Shown here piece after piece: positions 1-12,641 of a stretch of 64,000 nucleotides of DNA. How positions within the stretch are numbered: the stretch's first letter is position 1; each line of letters begins with the position of its first letter. Origin of the DNA: Hydractinia symbiolongicarpus (Eukaryota; Cnidaria; Hydrozoa; Anthoathecata; Hydractiniidae); the NCBI RefSeq assembly GCF_029227915.1, contig NC_079880.1, positions 23,064,501 through 23,128,500 on the forward strand, written 5' to 3'. The notes beneath the pieces were generated by a model. The model was not told where the DNA came from. It saw only the letters and a list, made by a program, of their open reading frames with translations, and did no database searches. A program made the position numbers and the translations under genes.

Positions 1-219
1 CTGCCTTTGTGCTTCCTCTCTTGAAAGGTTGGAAAATGATTTCCAGCTTTTCCATTTTGCTGCAGCAGTAAAGTCCCAAAAATATGGTTTGTCAATATTG
101 CAAACACCTTCATTGGCTTGTTTATATAAACCATACAGTAGCAACATGTCATCCTCAGATACATTTTTTAAAGTCCTTGCATGATTAGATGCATTTTTGA
201 ATATATCTTCTGTTTCCAT
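1..219 (-). CDS. Acyl-CoA-binding (ACB) domain protein, first exon, partial
   Basis: Reading the minus strand from the ATG at 219, 73 codons run open to the window edge. The translation has the ACBP core: an LLLYGLYKQA helix, then NIDKPYFWDF, then AKWKSWKSFSNLSREEA. These match the conserved acyl-CoA-binding helices 2 and 3 (YKQA, the KP..FDF loop, KW..W). Such proteins bind long-chain acyl-CoA esters in the cytosol. The ATG sits about where ACBP starts in this family, so I take it as the true start. The rest lies outside the window, so I cannot tell a plain ACBP from a multidomain protein such as ACBD6 with ankyrin repeats. No intron is visible in this part. Confidence 0.8.
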   Translation of the reverse strand, partial: METEDIFKNASNHARTLKNVSEDDMLLLYGLYKQANEGVCNIDKPYFWDFTAAAKWKSWKSFSNLSREEAQRQ

Positions 220-1598
220 TACATTTGATCAACAAATTAAAAAAAGTTTTGCTAAGAAAAAAAAACATGTATATACAGTGAACATGCTGCAACAGAAATC
301 TATGGAAGATTTATGGCAATGTTTTCTTGATCTCTTTTGATCTCTTGACAAACATTTTGGTAACCTTAAATATCTGATATGGCTGTTTCTTACATTTTTC
401 AAAATTTTGTTAAAAATTGAGTTTACCATTCAGATTGAGATTGCTAAAAGGGACCACCCACCACCGTCTTCCTAATAGTCCAAATAAAAAAAATGTTTGT
501 AAAGGAGATAAAAAGTTTTAAAATACAAATATATTATATACCAAAATTTCGTATTTTTTAAAATATGAAATTTGTCTTTCATGTTTTAAAACAGCAAGTT
601 TGCATGTTTAGTTTTTTCATAATTTATTTCTTTTTTTACAACATTTAAATTGTGATTTTTTAATTCCATTGCCTGGCCAATTTTATTGTTTGTAAGAAGT
701 ATTAAACATAGATAGATGTGCATATTTTACATAGCTAGCCTCACAAATATCGAGGGGTCTATTATTTCCAGGAGGGCCATAGCTTAGATGGAGAGTCCTG
801 GAGTATTTAATACTCATTTTGAGCTATGTAGACACAATTAGGGCCCACGCTCTACTAGACAACTCCCGGCAACATCCAACAGCCCACACAGTGTGCCACC
901 TCCCCAATTTCCCTCACATGGGTTTGGTTAACCTGGGGCTATGGTAACATTCACTGGCCCATGTTGAATCGCTGTCAAGAGGAATCGAATATATGGTAAA
1001 AAAAGAAACTTTTAGTAACTGGCCTTTGATGAAAGCCTATAAACACCTAGATATGAAAGGAAAGATTTGTTTGCTAAGAATATATCTGGATGTTTTTACC
1101 ATTTCAAAAAGAAAAAATGAAAAAAATACATGTGACACAAACACTTGCCTCCAGCCGCTTGAAATGATTTTACTTTTTACAATTATTCATAACAACCACA
1201 TATATATTTTCTGTTTTATTATTTCACATAACATAAACAGGAGATTTTCTTTATAAATACCCTCTTGATTTAAAATCCCTCCCAAATCACCACCTGCCCT
1301 AAATATTATTTGTGAACATGGTAACAGTCTTGGAGTTTCTTTTCAATGTAGCATTCCTTTAAATATTTTTATGTATATATATTTATTCTAATGGAGATCA
1401 CTTTTTAACTTCTTAATTTTTGTTTTTTATTCTTTTTCTTTTCAATTTTCACAGATTATAATTGTTACTATGTTTGATTGAGCTGAGGCAGTCTAAGGTT
1501 TATCATTTTTTGTTTATTTTTTGTTCTAGTGGCCCCCAGTGGAAACAATCCACTAACTATAGGTTTTTGTGATTTTCTGGGCTAGCCACTTTAAATGT
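220..1598. other. Intergenic, no gene recognised; GC-richer block at 760-990
   Basis: AT-rich sequence upstream of the ACBP start. The short ORFs have no recognisable domain. The stretch 760-990 is clearly richer in G+C than its surroundings and may be a remnant of a dispersed repeat, but I see no terminal repeats or coding potential in it. Confidence 0.5.
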
Positions 1599-1619
1599 TT
1601 ATTATTATTATTATTATTA
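1599..1619. repeat. (ATT)n microsatellite
   Basis: Perfect trinucleotide run of about seven ATT units. Confidence 0.9.
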
Positions 1620-1935
1620 GCCTAAAATTTACGGCGTGGCTAAAGAACCAATACTGCCATTTTAGTTAAAGAACCAGTACAATCTCTTTAACTAAAGAAC
1701 CGGTAAAAATTTATAGTTATATAGTGATTTATATATTTATTCATTTATAGTGATTCCAGTTTGCCTACAAAATTGTGGAAGGTTGTTGTGGTCTTTTTTA
1801 CTACTCAATTTAGCTTGACAGAAATATTTTTCTTGTATTGTGGAGGTGATTTAGGATTCAAAAGATGTAGTAGTAGTAGTAGTATTTATTTCGTGTGAGA
1901 TAACTGTATATTTTACATTAAATAAATACCTACGG

Positions 1936-1980
1936 GGAGACCATCAGATAGTATAAATACTAATGTAGGTGATGGCCACC
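1936..1980 (-). other. LINE 3' UTR nested stem-loop
   Basis: Sense (minus) strand: GGTGGCCATC pairs with GATGGTCTCC through a T-T mismatch and a G-T wobble. Inside it, TAGTAT-TT-ATACTA makes a second hairpin. The same architecture with compensating base changes occurs at 8936-8983 in the other LINE. Inferred role: recognition of the RNA by the element's reverse transcriptase. Confidence 0.65.
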
Positions 1981-2048
1981 TATATAAGATCAAACGATTG
2001 CAATAAGCAGAATGACACTAAAAAAAAAATTTTTTAGTAAAATCTTTT

Positions 2049-4955
2049 TTATGCAGTGGAGAGATTAGTGTTATAGCAATCCAGAAGATAAGTTTTGCAG
2101 ATTTTTTTTAGTTGTTTTAGAGTGAGAGAGGCTAGGTCGTATTGGTGAAAGTGTTGTTGGATATTGTTCCAATTAATAATAGATTGGTAACGTATAGATT
2201 TGAGACCAAATGAGGTAGTCCTAACAGAAGGTCTAGCTAGAAGTTTAATGGATTTACTTCTTGTTGAATGATTAGATGAATGGCAGACCAATTTAAAAAT
2301 ATCACAAATATTACCTGGAGAATGCAGATTTATAATATTAAAAGTTAAAATAATGTTGAGAAATTTTATAAGATCTGAAAGAGTAAGAATATTAAGATTA
2401 AGAAAAATAGGATTTGATGGTGAGTTAAATTTAGAAAAAGTAATGATTCGGAGAGCAGCTTTTTGTAAGCGAAAAATTCTACATGACTTTGAAGTGAGAC
2501 CCCACACTTGCGGACTATAAGAAATATGAGAAGAAAATAATGCATGGTAAATTGAAAGTAGGATATCCTTAGGCACATAATATCTTAGTTTGCAAAGAGC
2601 TCCATTTGTTTTTCTTAATTTATTGCCAATATAAGATATGTGGAAATCCCAATCTAGAAATTCATCTATTAATATACCTAGATATCTTACATGAGATGAG
2701 AATTCAAGTTTTTTTCCATTTAATTTCAGCCTTATATCATAGTTGACTGCTTTATTTCTTTGCCTAAATAGGATGACTTCAGTCTTTGCTACATTTAATG
2801 CTATTTTATTTGCAGTTAGCCATTTATATATACATTTTAAATCTATATTTAAATGCTTCTGCATTTTTTTCAGATTATGGTTAGCATATAACATGCAAGT
2901 GTCATCTGCAAAATGAAAAATTTCTGAAAAAATTATTGAGTTGATTAAATCATTAATATAAAGTAAAAATAAAATAGGACCAAGAACGGAACCTTGGGGA
3001 ACTCCATGTTTAATAAAAAGTTTTTTAGATTTGGTGTTAGTTACGGAGACATATTGTACCCTATCGCTGAGATAGGAGCGAAACCAGGAGTTTGTTACAC
3101 CTCTAATTCCATAATGTTCAAGCTTTGAAAGGAGAATTTCGTGTGATACAGTATCAAAGGCCTTTTGAAGGTCTATGAAGATTCCACATGCAAACTTACA
3201 ATTATCTAAATTTTGTCGAATAGTTTCAGTGAGACTAATTAGTGCATGGGTGGTTGAATGTTTGGTCCTAAATCCAAATTGTTTATTGGTTATAATTTTA
3301 TTAGAATCTAGGAAAGAAATTAATCGGTTTTTAATTATTTTTTCAAAGATCTTATCCAAATTGCTTAATAATGATATGGGTCTATAATTATTTGGATCAA
3401 GAGGAGACCCTTTATTCTTGTAGATTGGTATGACACTAACCATCTTTAATATGTTTGGGAATACACCTTGTTGTAGGGAAAGATTAAAAAGTTTGGTTAA
3501 TATTGCAGAAATTGCTATGTTGGCTTGTTTTAAGATAAGATTAGGGACACTGTTTGGGCCCGATGCTTTGGTTAAATCAAGGTTATTTATGATCTTTAAA
3601 ACTTCTTCTATTGTTACAGGGTTAAAGAATAATGAGTTACTATTATTATTTTTTAGGTAAGATGAAAAGTGTGTATTGTTATGTGGAATTTGGTTTCTAA
3701 TTTTATCTGCAACAGAAGTAAAATGTTCATTAAAAGCATTAGCTACAGTTAATTTTTCAGAGATTATTTTATCATTTATTTTTAAGGAAGAAGTGCTAGA
3801 TCTACTGTTGTTATCTTTATTATTTAAAATATCCTTTATACCTTTCCAAATTTTTCTACTGTTATTTTTGTTGATTAAGAAAAATTCTTTATAATAGTTT
3901 GATTTTGAGTTCCTGATAAGATTAACTATACGATTTCTATAAAATTTATATTGGTTTTGATAAAATAATCTTTTTTCTTGGTTTTTAGCTTTGATTAACT
4001 TTTTATAGTAATTATTGCGGATGTTAATGGATTTTAGAATAGCTCTAGTGACCCAAGGTTTATTTCTATTACTTAATTGTTTTTTTGATAGTTTTTTATT
4101 AGGGGTATGTCTACTTACAATTTGGTCTAATTGATTAAAAAAAAGGTTAAAAGAGTTATTTACATTATTTTCATTTAAAAGCAAAGTAGAATCCCAATCT
4201 ATAGATTCTATGTCATTTATTACGGCATTAATGTTTAAATTTTTCCAATCCTTGTAATAGGTGTCTAAATTATCCTTGACTTTAAGTCTATTGTCAAAAT
4301 AAATTAAAAATTGAGGAAGGTGGTCTGAAATTGAGGTGATGATGTTACCTGAGAAATATTTTGTAAATGGATTAGATGTAAATATATTATCAATTAAAGT
4401 TTTAGATGTATTAGATATTCTGGTTGGAATTGTTATAGATGGTTGTAAAAAATTAGAATAAAGTTCATCCAGGAAATCATCAACTAGATGGTTACTTTCA
4501 CATTTTAGAAGATCAATATTAAAATCTCCCATTAAAATAAGTTTTTGTTTTTGCTTAATAGCTACTTCAAAGAAGGGTTTAAGATACAAATTAATAAATT
4601 CAGGAATTGGCATATTAGGGTGTTTATAAATGCACCCAACAATGGTATTTTTACGATTGTTATCTAAGATTTCTACAAAAGTTGATTCTAATTTACTTTC
4701 AAGAAAGAGCAAATTTGAAAGGTCTGAGCGTACCACTACTGTTAGCGAATTAGAAATATACAAGGAAGTACCTCCTGCATTGCTGCTTGAAAGGTTATGA
4801 AATCCTCTATAACCTTTTAAAATTGGTGTTATTGAGTACTTACTAAGTCTAGTTTCACTGAAGCCTAACACATCAAAGTCAATATTGAGAGAGTTCAGAA
4901 GAATGTTGATATTATCAATATTCTTGGGAAGAGAACAAGTATAAAGGCGGTGCAA
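2049..4955 (-). CDS. LINE ORF2: endonuclease/reverse transcriptase polyprotein
   Basis: Open frame of about 968 codons. The N-terminal third is an apurinic-type endonuclease (EEP fold): SETRL near residue 53, GDFNIDLL near 144, a substrate-loop IDNIF, and the catalytic SDHLPQF. The centre is a reverse transcriptase with PIYKNKG, NYRPISLL, GIFIDLQKAFDTV, HGVPQGSVLGPILF and the catalytic FADDT. Both enzymes act in target-primed reverse transcription in the nucleus. There is no ATG at the 5' end of the frame (the first usable codon is TTG) and an in-frame TAA lies eight codons upstream. The copy therefore lacks its true N-terminus, including the PHD finger seen in the other LINE. The long uninterrupted frame suggests recent insertion. 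Confidence 0.9.
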   Translation of the reverse strand: MHRLYTCSLPKNIDNINILLNSLNIDFDVLGFSETRLSKYSITPILKGYRGFHNLSSSNAGGTSLYISNSLTVVVRSDLSNLLFLESKLESTFVEILDNNRKNTIVGCIYKHPNMPIPEFINLYLKPFFEVAIKQKQKLILMGDFNIDLLKCESNHLVDDFLDELYSNFLQPSITIPTRISNTSKTLIDNIFTSNPFTKYFSGNIITSISDHLPQFLIYFDNRLKVKDNLDTYYKDWKNLNINAVINDIESIDWDSTLLLNENNVNNSFNLFFNQLDQIVSRHTPNKKLSKKQLSNRNKPWVTRAILKSINIRNNYYKKLIKAKNQEKRLFYQNQYKFYRNRIVNLIRNSKSNYYKEFFLINKNNSRKIWKGIKDILNNKDNNSRSSTSSLKINDKIISEKLTVANAFNEHFTSVADKIRNQIPHNNTHFSSYLKNNNSNSLFFNPVTIEEVLKIINNLDLTKASGPNSVPNLILKQANIAISAILTKLFNLSLQQGVFPNILKMVSVIPIYKNKGSPLDPNNYRPISLLSNLDKIFEKIIKNRLISFLDSNKIITNKQFGFRTKHSTTHALISLTETIRQNLDNCKFACGIFIDLQKAFDTVSHEILLSKLEHYGIRGVTNSWFRSYLSDRVQYVSVTNTKSKKLFIKHGVPQGSVLGPILFLLYINDLINSIIFSEIFHFADDTCMLYANHNLKKMQKHLNIDLKCIYKWLTANKIALNVAKTEVILFRQRNKAVNYDIRLKLNGKKLEFSSHVRYLGILIDEFLDWDFHISYIGNKLRKTNGALCKLRYYVPKDILLSIYHALFSSHISYSPQVWGLTSKSCRIFRLQKAALRIITFSKFNSPSNPIFLNLNILTLSDLIKFLNIILTFNIINLHSPGNICDIFKLVCHSSNHSTRSKSIKLLARPSVRTTSFGLKSIRYQSIINWNNIQQHFHQYDLASLTLKQLKKICKTYLLDCYNTNLSTA

Positions 4956-5097
4956 GAGAGTAAATCCTGATCTTAATTATTATGAGTTAAATCTTGGACA
5001 ATCAAGGCAAGTGAAGTATCACTCAACTGCTAAAATTTATATGACCAGGACTGAGCTTTTAAACATCTTGTTGCTGAAATAAATAATTCAACAAACG

Positions 5098-5120
5098 AAA
5101 AAAAAAAAAAAAAAAAAAAA
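5098..5120. repeat. Poly(A) tract on + strand (poly(T) in LINE sense) at truncation point
   Basis: Twenty-three consecutive A. The bases AACGAAAA at its edge also occur at the homopolymer inside the other LINE (12642-12678). Confidence 0.8.
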
Positions 5121-5193
5121 GTAAAAAACAGTGCTTCAAAAACTCCACGCTGCGGCTCTCCTGAATGTCATAATTGCCCCAAAATCATAAGCT

Positions 5194-5219
5194 AGGCGTG
5201 CGATCAGTATCGCACGCCT
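5194..5219. repeat. Perfect 11-bp inverted repeat with 4-base loop
   Basis: AGGCGTGCGAT, loop CAGT, ATCGCACGCCT. GC-rich hairpin in the otherwise gene-free 5121-5957 interval between the LINE 5' end and GHITM. No other feature is seen in that interval, which probably holds the GHITM promoter and 5' UTR. Confidence 0.7.
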
Positions 5220-5957
5220 TGCTGTGTTAGTGTAGGCATATGTACCACCACACGTGGGTGAAAATATTCATGACTAAGACTGCGCAGTAGCCTTTTTTTG
5301 TTAGGAAAGGACAAAGGTCTTCCTGTGGGGATGGGAAGTAGGGGTAGCTAGTCAACTTACACATTTTCAGTTATACGTATAGACAAATTTAATGTTTGCA
5401 TTTAGACATTCATTCTTGTGAGGTGTCAAAAATCGGAAAAATCGACAGGCAATAAAATGCACACTTTAAAGGTGATGAAAGTCAAATTATGGTAAAAAAA
5501 CATTTCTTGGTGGTTGCTAGTCGGATCATTTCGCAATATATGTTCTAAATCTTAACTAAATGTGTGTGCTGATTTGCGTAAGGGGTCGTACTACGTTAAA
5601 ACTCGTCCAACTATATTCTTGCTCCGAGTTCGTTAATATCCTTACACATGCAGGAACGAATACGGTTGTGTGAACTTTGAACCATAAAGCTAGATTCGCC
5701 ATTATGCTTATCTAAATGTGGCTTTTAAATACACTAAAATTGTGGGCTGACGGCTAAATCCCTTAAAATATAGTGAGAAGCTATACAAGTTCAGTGAATG
5801 CAGTCTTGTTTGAAAATTTTTACCAGAATTTTTTTTTTGCCGACTCGACAGTTTTTGCTAAACATCAACAAACAGGCATGTGGAGTGGATGATGAAAATT
5901 GTTATCTAAGTACTTTAACGCTCTACAGCTTCATTGAATTCTTATTTTAAAATAAAG

Positions 5958-8900
5958 ATGCTTTCCGGAAAGTTTTTGCTGCAGCATGGAAAGTTGGGAC
6001 TGAGACAGTTTTCAACCCTCAAACTGACACAGCAAAAAGGATTGAAAAACTCGATGACAAAAGCGTTTCAAATTCCCCAAAGAAATGCACGAACCCACGC
6101 ACGAGCTAACGTTAAATCCTGGGAAACTGCAAAAGCACCTAGTAGGCTTGGAGGTATATGTTATTATATATTTGTGTGACCGTTTTATTAGGTATTCCTT
6201 CCAAATTCAACATTGTTGATTAAGCTGTTGCAACACAATATAGAATTCCGTTGCAATATTTACAATTTGCAATAAATAAATGTCTGAAAATCTTAGGATT
6301 GTCTCATCTTAAATCCTCAGAAGCAGTTTATTGATAAAGATATTCGCAAAACTATTTCTACATCTAATTTGATTCATGTCTTTATTTCCAACAGTAAGCA
6401 TATATACCCCACTCCTCTTTCATTGATATCGGTCTGAATGACCACTCATTTTTACAACATTTTAAAGAAATCCTACTCTTTCATTTGAGTAATGAAAATA
6501 AAACATTGTTATATCTTCAAACATTTGGATTTAATTAAATAGCCAAATAAAATAATAAGTCTACTTTAAACATTGACAAGTTTACATTGTGTAAATCTAT
6601 TATACAGGTGAATTTACTACTTGTGGGAACAGACTCAAAATTTGAGTCTTGATTGATCCTAAATGGACAATATCTCAAATCATTTTGTATTTTTGAATTA
6701 GTTAAATTTGTTGTTAATTGTCTTGGTTACTCAGTAAAAAGCACACTTATTAATCGAGAATATTGTATTATGGCACATTTTTGGTATACAACATCATACG
6801 CATGGAACGCAATTTGTAAATTTGGGGAATGGATCGGGATGCCGGGTAAGAAAATAATTAAGTAAGGCAGGACAGATAACGCATGCTTCTAGTAATCACA
6901 CCAAAATGCTTGCCCAAGGCAAAGAGGGTAATTGCCTAAGAGTATGCACGTTTTGGTTGCCCCTCACAAGTTTATGTCGTCATGGATCATAATATTGTGA
7001 ACGGTTTCCAAGGCATGACCCAGATCTCTTCATGCATGAATTACATACTCATATCCTCTATTTACGAGGTACATTTCACAACTAATTATACATTTACCTA
7101 TCACTCGTAATTAATGATTAATTATTTAGTTTATTAATTATATACTTATTTAATAATTTATTCTTATGCATGAAGGATATTGTTTCTCTTCCACTTCAAT
7201 CATGAAGGTACACTGCACTTCACTATAAACCGATAATCACATATGGTGTCTTCTGCACCCAATAAACATGTGTTATCAATAATCATGAGCTAAAGGTGGA
7301 ATGCACAAGCTGGTCCAGTATTGGCCCAGCGTGTGTTACCACATAATAGTAATATCAGGATTCATAAAAGGGTGTGCCTCACCGTAATGATAATAAGTGA
7401 TAATAATATCAAGTAATAATAAGATACACAAGCCTCACACACGCATCTGTCCAAATGTTATATGGCTGACGTAGGAAGCCCGACATCCACATCAGTAAAA
7501 GCGCAAGTGGAAATTGGATGAACCGTTGCTCCCACCGCTGGACAAAAACCTTCACAACTCTCGTAGCCAAATGGTTGTATAAGGAAACCGTGCGGCTAGA
7601 GCAACAGTGCAGCCACAGTGGTCAGTGATCGCATGACCACCCATCGACGACTGGGTGATGTGAGCCAATCCAAAAGCTTGATCGTATGCTTGCAGTGTTG
7701 GACCAGTGCGTGAAAAGAAGTGCCAGTGGTCAGAGGCAAGTATATTCGGCAAGTGTCATCCGGTTTGGCAGCACATAAAAGAAAATAAACATAGTTAGTT
7801 CAAGTAAAATTGGAGACATTGCCACAGATGATAATGGGTGGGTGGGTGGGAGCTTCAAATCTGAGGAGCTTTAATCTCCAACAACCTCAGTTCTTTATGG
7901 CTAAAATTGGACTGACCCATGTGTCATGTATTTATTGACTTGTATTATTAAGCGAGGCAAAACAGATGCATGTTGACCTGGGGCAACTGAGACAATGCTC
8001 TACGCAAATATAATCCAACATGGCTAACCTTATTTGAGGTACAGTACTAGGTCAGAGCCAGAGTGGTATCTATCATTATACAGGACAGCTAGAAAGTATA
8101 CTGAAGTCACCACAATTAACATGAGCTAAATATTCATTTAGCTCGTTTAAGCATAAATTCCATATAAACATCACCAATATTATATTTTAGCTGAAAACAT
8201 TGGCAGAGCTGTTTTAGGTGGTGCTTGTGCTGCAGGTGTTGGAGCTTTGTGTTTCTATGGATTGGGTTTATCAAATGATGTTGGAGCTATTGATAAAGCA
8301 AGGTAGATCATGGAGAATTTTTTCCACCTCGAATATATGAACCAGAAAAGCTTTAATTACTAGAGCCAAAACATAGAAGAAAGTGATAAAACAGAAATGT
8401 GTAGCATCAAACTTGAAAATTAAAAAAAAAAGATTGATTTCAATAACTTTTTTTAGGTTTTGGCCTGACGAGATGCGTCAGCGTGTCAAATCAACCTATT
8501 TGTACTTTACTGGAAGCCTTGGCATTACTGCTGTGTCAGCATTTTATTTAAGCAGAAGCAAGGCTGTCTTTCGCATGATGAATGCTAACCGGTGGCTTGT
8601 AAGTTTTGATTGTAAACCTGTAGGTTTTGCATTTTGATTTTAAACCCATAGCTTGTGAGTATTGATTGTAAACCTTTAGCTTGTAAGTGTTGATTATAAA
8701 CCCATGGCTTGTAACGTAATTGTAAACCCATGGCTTGTTGGAGTTTATTATAAACCCATGGCTTGTGAGTATTGATTATAAGCCCATGGCTTGTGATAGA
8801 TAGATAGATATTTTATTTATCAATAGCAGTTATATATATACAATTAAAATTAAAAGAAAATAAATATAAAGAAAAAGAAAATAAATATCATAATTAGTCA

Positions 8901-11900
8901 GGGTAACAAAATTAAAATATATAATGCTATTGAAGGGAGACCATACCTAATAGCATAAAGCTAAGGCAAAGGGTATGGCCACCCTTGGACAATTACAGTA
9001 AACGATACGAGACGCACAAAACAACACACACATAAAAGTGGGTCAAATGATAAACAGCCATGCGGGAAACAAATGGCCAAGTCTGACAATTCAGGAAGGA
9101 TTAGTAAGAGGAAACAAAGTACTTTTTCAGATCACTTCTAAGATTAAAATAATCAAGGGAAACAAATTTTCTAGTCATTAAAGACTGCAATTTATTCCAG
9201 GAATTAATGGCATTAAATCTAATTGAGTTTTTACCAAAAGAAATAGTATTAAAGGTAGGGAGATTGATCAAACCAATTTTCTCTGCCCGAGTGCCTTGAG
9301 CATGGGTGAAGTCAACCGCAAATGTATTAAGGATAGAAGCAGGCAATTTTTCATGAAATAGTTTATGTAAAAATAGAATATTGTGACATTTGACAATATC
9401 AGAGAATTTGAGGAGCTCAAGATTACCATACAGGTGACTGGATGATGCTCTTCGAGATTCAAAAGACATGAGTCTAATAGCAAAATTTTGCAAAACAGTA
9501 ATACGATTAACATCAAGACTGTTTGGCTGACCCCAAATTTGATTACAATATTGCAAGTGTGAATGAAAAATGGCATAGTAAACTAGAATAAGAACATTTA
9601 AAGGCACAAAGTGACGAAGTTTAGCTAAAGCTCCATTGGCCCTCTTGAGCTTGGCAACAGTATCATTGATCTGAGACTTCCAGCTTAAATCAGAATCTAA
9701 TAGAACACCAAGATATTTAATACAATTACTAGGTATAAGCCTTTTACCATTGATAAAAAGCCTAAAATCGTAATTAAGAGGTTTCCGTGTATGTTTAAAA
9801 ATAATGTACTCAGTCTTACTAGCATTAAGAGAAATTTTATTGGCATTGAGCCAATGGCAAAGAAGCTTGAGGTCAAAATTCATTTGTTTGGCCAGTTGTT
9901 TCAAAGATTTACTGAAGTTTAAGAGATTGGTGTCATCAGCAAAGTGATGCACCAAAGAAAAATTAATTGAACAATGCAGGTCGTTAATATAAATTAAAAA
10001 TAAAAGAGGTCCTAAAACAGAGCCCTGAGGGACACCATGCCTGATAAGATTACTAGTTGATATATTTCCATTGATGGATACAAACTGTTGACGTCCTGTT
10101 AAGTAAGATTTAAATAGTGAGAGTGGGGTACCACGAATTCCATAGTGAAAAAGCTTTTTAAGCAAAATTTCATGATCAACCGTATCAAAAGCCTTTTGAA
10201 GATCAATGAACACTCCACATGCATAATTTCCTTTATCAAGAGCATCCATAATTTTTTGAGAGATGTTCAGAAGTGTTTGAGAAGTCGAGTAATTTTTCCT
10301 AAAGCCAAATTGATGCTTGTAGAGGGCGTTGTTTGCTTCGAGAAAACCATACACTCGTTTGTATATGATTTTTTCATATATTTTATCAATATTTGAGAGT
10401 AAGGATATAGGTCGGTAATTTGTTAATTCTAATTTGGACCCTTTTTTATAAATAGGGATGGTCTTGGCAGTTTTTAGGTTTGTAGGAAAAATACCAGTTG
10501 TGAAAGACAAATTAATAAGTTTTGAAAGTGGTATAGATAATTCAGATTTAACAAGAGTTAAAATATGGGCAGGAATACTGAATGGCCCAGAAGATTTACC
10601 AGGGTCAAGGGAAGAAATGCAATGCAGAACTTCTAAATCATCAGTTGGTGAAAGAAACATCGAATTAGAAGTAGAATTTTTTAGAAAAGAGGAGAAATGT
10701 TTTCGAGTGAACGGGATATTCATTCTGATGTTATCTGCAATTGAAGCAAAGTAATCATTAAAAGAATTAGCAATTGTCACTGGATCAGTTACAACAGAGT
10801 TATTAATGTTCATACAGGTGGGAGAAGCAGAAACAGAAGAACGAACAGAAATAATATTTTTAACCCCTTTCCAAATATTGCCAATATTTTTTTGGTTATT
10901 GCTGAAATATTTATTGAGGAAATTACTCTTACTCATTCTACATAGAGATACAATTTTGTTGCGGTACTTTTTAAAACTCTCTAGCAAGGAAGACTTTAAA
11001 AGTGGATCTTTCTCTCTTAAAAAGCATTTATGCAGATGGTCTCTTTTGATTATTGAGGTAAGGATACCATTAGTAATCCAAGGATTGGATTTTTTTTTTC
11101 TTTTTTTGTTGCATGTTTTTTTTAGAGGAGCATGATTGACCAATAGACTGTTGATACAATTGTAAAAATTGTTAAACGATAAGTTGGGATCATCTACATT
11201 CAATTGTAGGATATCATCCCAATTTTTATTGTGAAGTTCGGTGAGAAAGTCATTGTGATGAAATTTCTTCCAATCATGAACAAATATATCATCAGAGGTG
11301 TGCAAAGGATTGATTGCAGACAAGTTTTTTAAGACTAAGAACTGAGGGAAATGGTCAGATATTGAACTTATAATATTACCAGACACAGTGTCCCACTTGG
11401 CTGAACTAAAATAAATATTATCAATAATCGTGCTAGAAACTTCAGTAACTCTTGTGGGAAGAATTATATGCGGGAGTAAGTTAAATTGCGAAGTAATATC
11501 GATGTAATCGGACACTTCTTTGACTGTTTCAGACTTTAGAAGGTCAATATTAAAGTCTCCAAGGAGGAAGATAGACTTGTTATCTGAAGACGCTTTCTCA
11601 AGAAGAGGCAATAAAAAATGATTGTTGAACTCATCAACAGACATCGAGGGATGTCTGTAGATGCATCCAACAATCATGTTTCTATCTTTGGCCCGTATAA
11701 TTTCAATGAATTTAGATTCAAGCTCCTTGCTTTTATATGCAAGAGTATCCAGGTCGGGACGTTCAATAAATTGCAAGTGATTAGGGATGTACAAAAGAGC
11801 ACCACCCTTTTCACCTTCAGTAGGTGTGTGCGTGAAGGAATAACCCGATAGATCGCAGTTAATAGGTGGGATTTTAGTCTGGAATTTGGTCTCAGTGATA

Positions 11901-12641
11901 CCAATAACACTGAAGTCATGCCCAAGTTGACCTAACAGAATCTTTAGTTCATCAATATGTTTAGACAGAGGCGATATTCATATGAAAAAGGGAGAATTTA
12001 TCAGAATTAACTTGAAGGGCAGAGAATTCAATTGGATCGTAATATTTGCAGTTGACACCACCCATGGTTTCAGGATGGGGGACCTCGTTGATTTCAATAG
12101 AGTTGAGCTGGGAGAGAAACCTTTTCATTTCCATAGAGGAAAGACTCTTGTCATAAACTAAGGGGGGAGTTGTTGAGCCAAAGGGGAGAATTTTGTTGAT
12201 ACATTTACAACAGAACCAAAGTTCATCAGAGTTTTGGAGAGATATATAATCATCAGCATTGAGACCATTGCATTTAATATGAATCCAGAATTTACAAATA
12301 TCACACTGAATAGCCTTATGATTTGAATTAACAGACTTTCCACAGACACCACACGGAAAATTTATCATTTTTAAGTGAACACACAGAACATAAAAATATC
12401 ACACAAAAATTATCAACAAGCCTATAGAAACAAGATAATCACGTATGAGAGCAAACGAAAACAAGCAGGAAATGACACAACACACAAAATGACAATGGGA
12501 TGTGTCAAAAGATGTGTTTAGCGTTTCAAAAGCTAGAAAAGATGATAAACTACAGGGGAGTGAAAATTGATTATTATGACCGATTCAGCAAGCAAGCGCG
12601 CAAAAATAAATAAATAAATAAATTATTAAATCGAGTGAACG

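Larger units (their letters stand above)
1867..5120 (-). mobile_element. LINE-1 of window: 5'-truncated non-LTR retrotransposon (CR1/Jockey-like)
   Basis: The minus strand holds a long ORF2 (endonuclease plus reverse transcriptase), a 3' UTR with a stem-loop, and a 3' end made of a (TAC)n microsatellite-like tail at 1867-1884 instead of poly(A). Such tails are typical of the CR1/L2/Jockey groups. There is no ORF1. The recognisable element stops at a 23-base A run at 5098-5120 (T in the sense strand). The full-length LINE at 8798-13620 has a similar homopolymer between ORF1 and ORF2, so this copy appears 5'-truncated at that tract. Confidence 0.85.

Noticed and set aside
10145-11135. Plus-strand ORFs inside the LINE
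   Set aside because: Antisense shadows of the ORF2 reading frame.
11618-11925. Small ORFs near the start of the endonuclease region
   Set aside because: Shadow frames of LINE ORF2; the real frame runs through here in the 9101-11973 reading.
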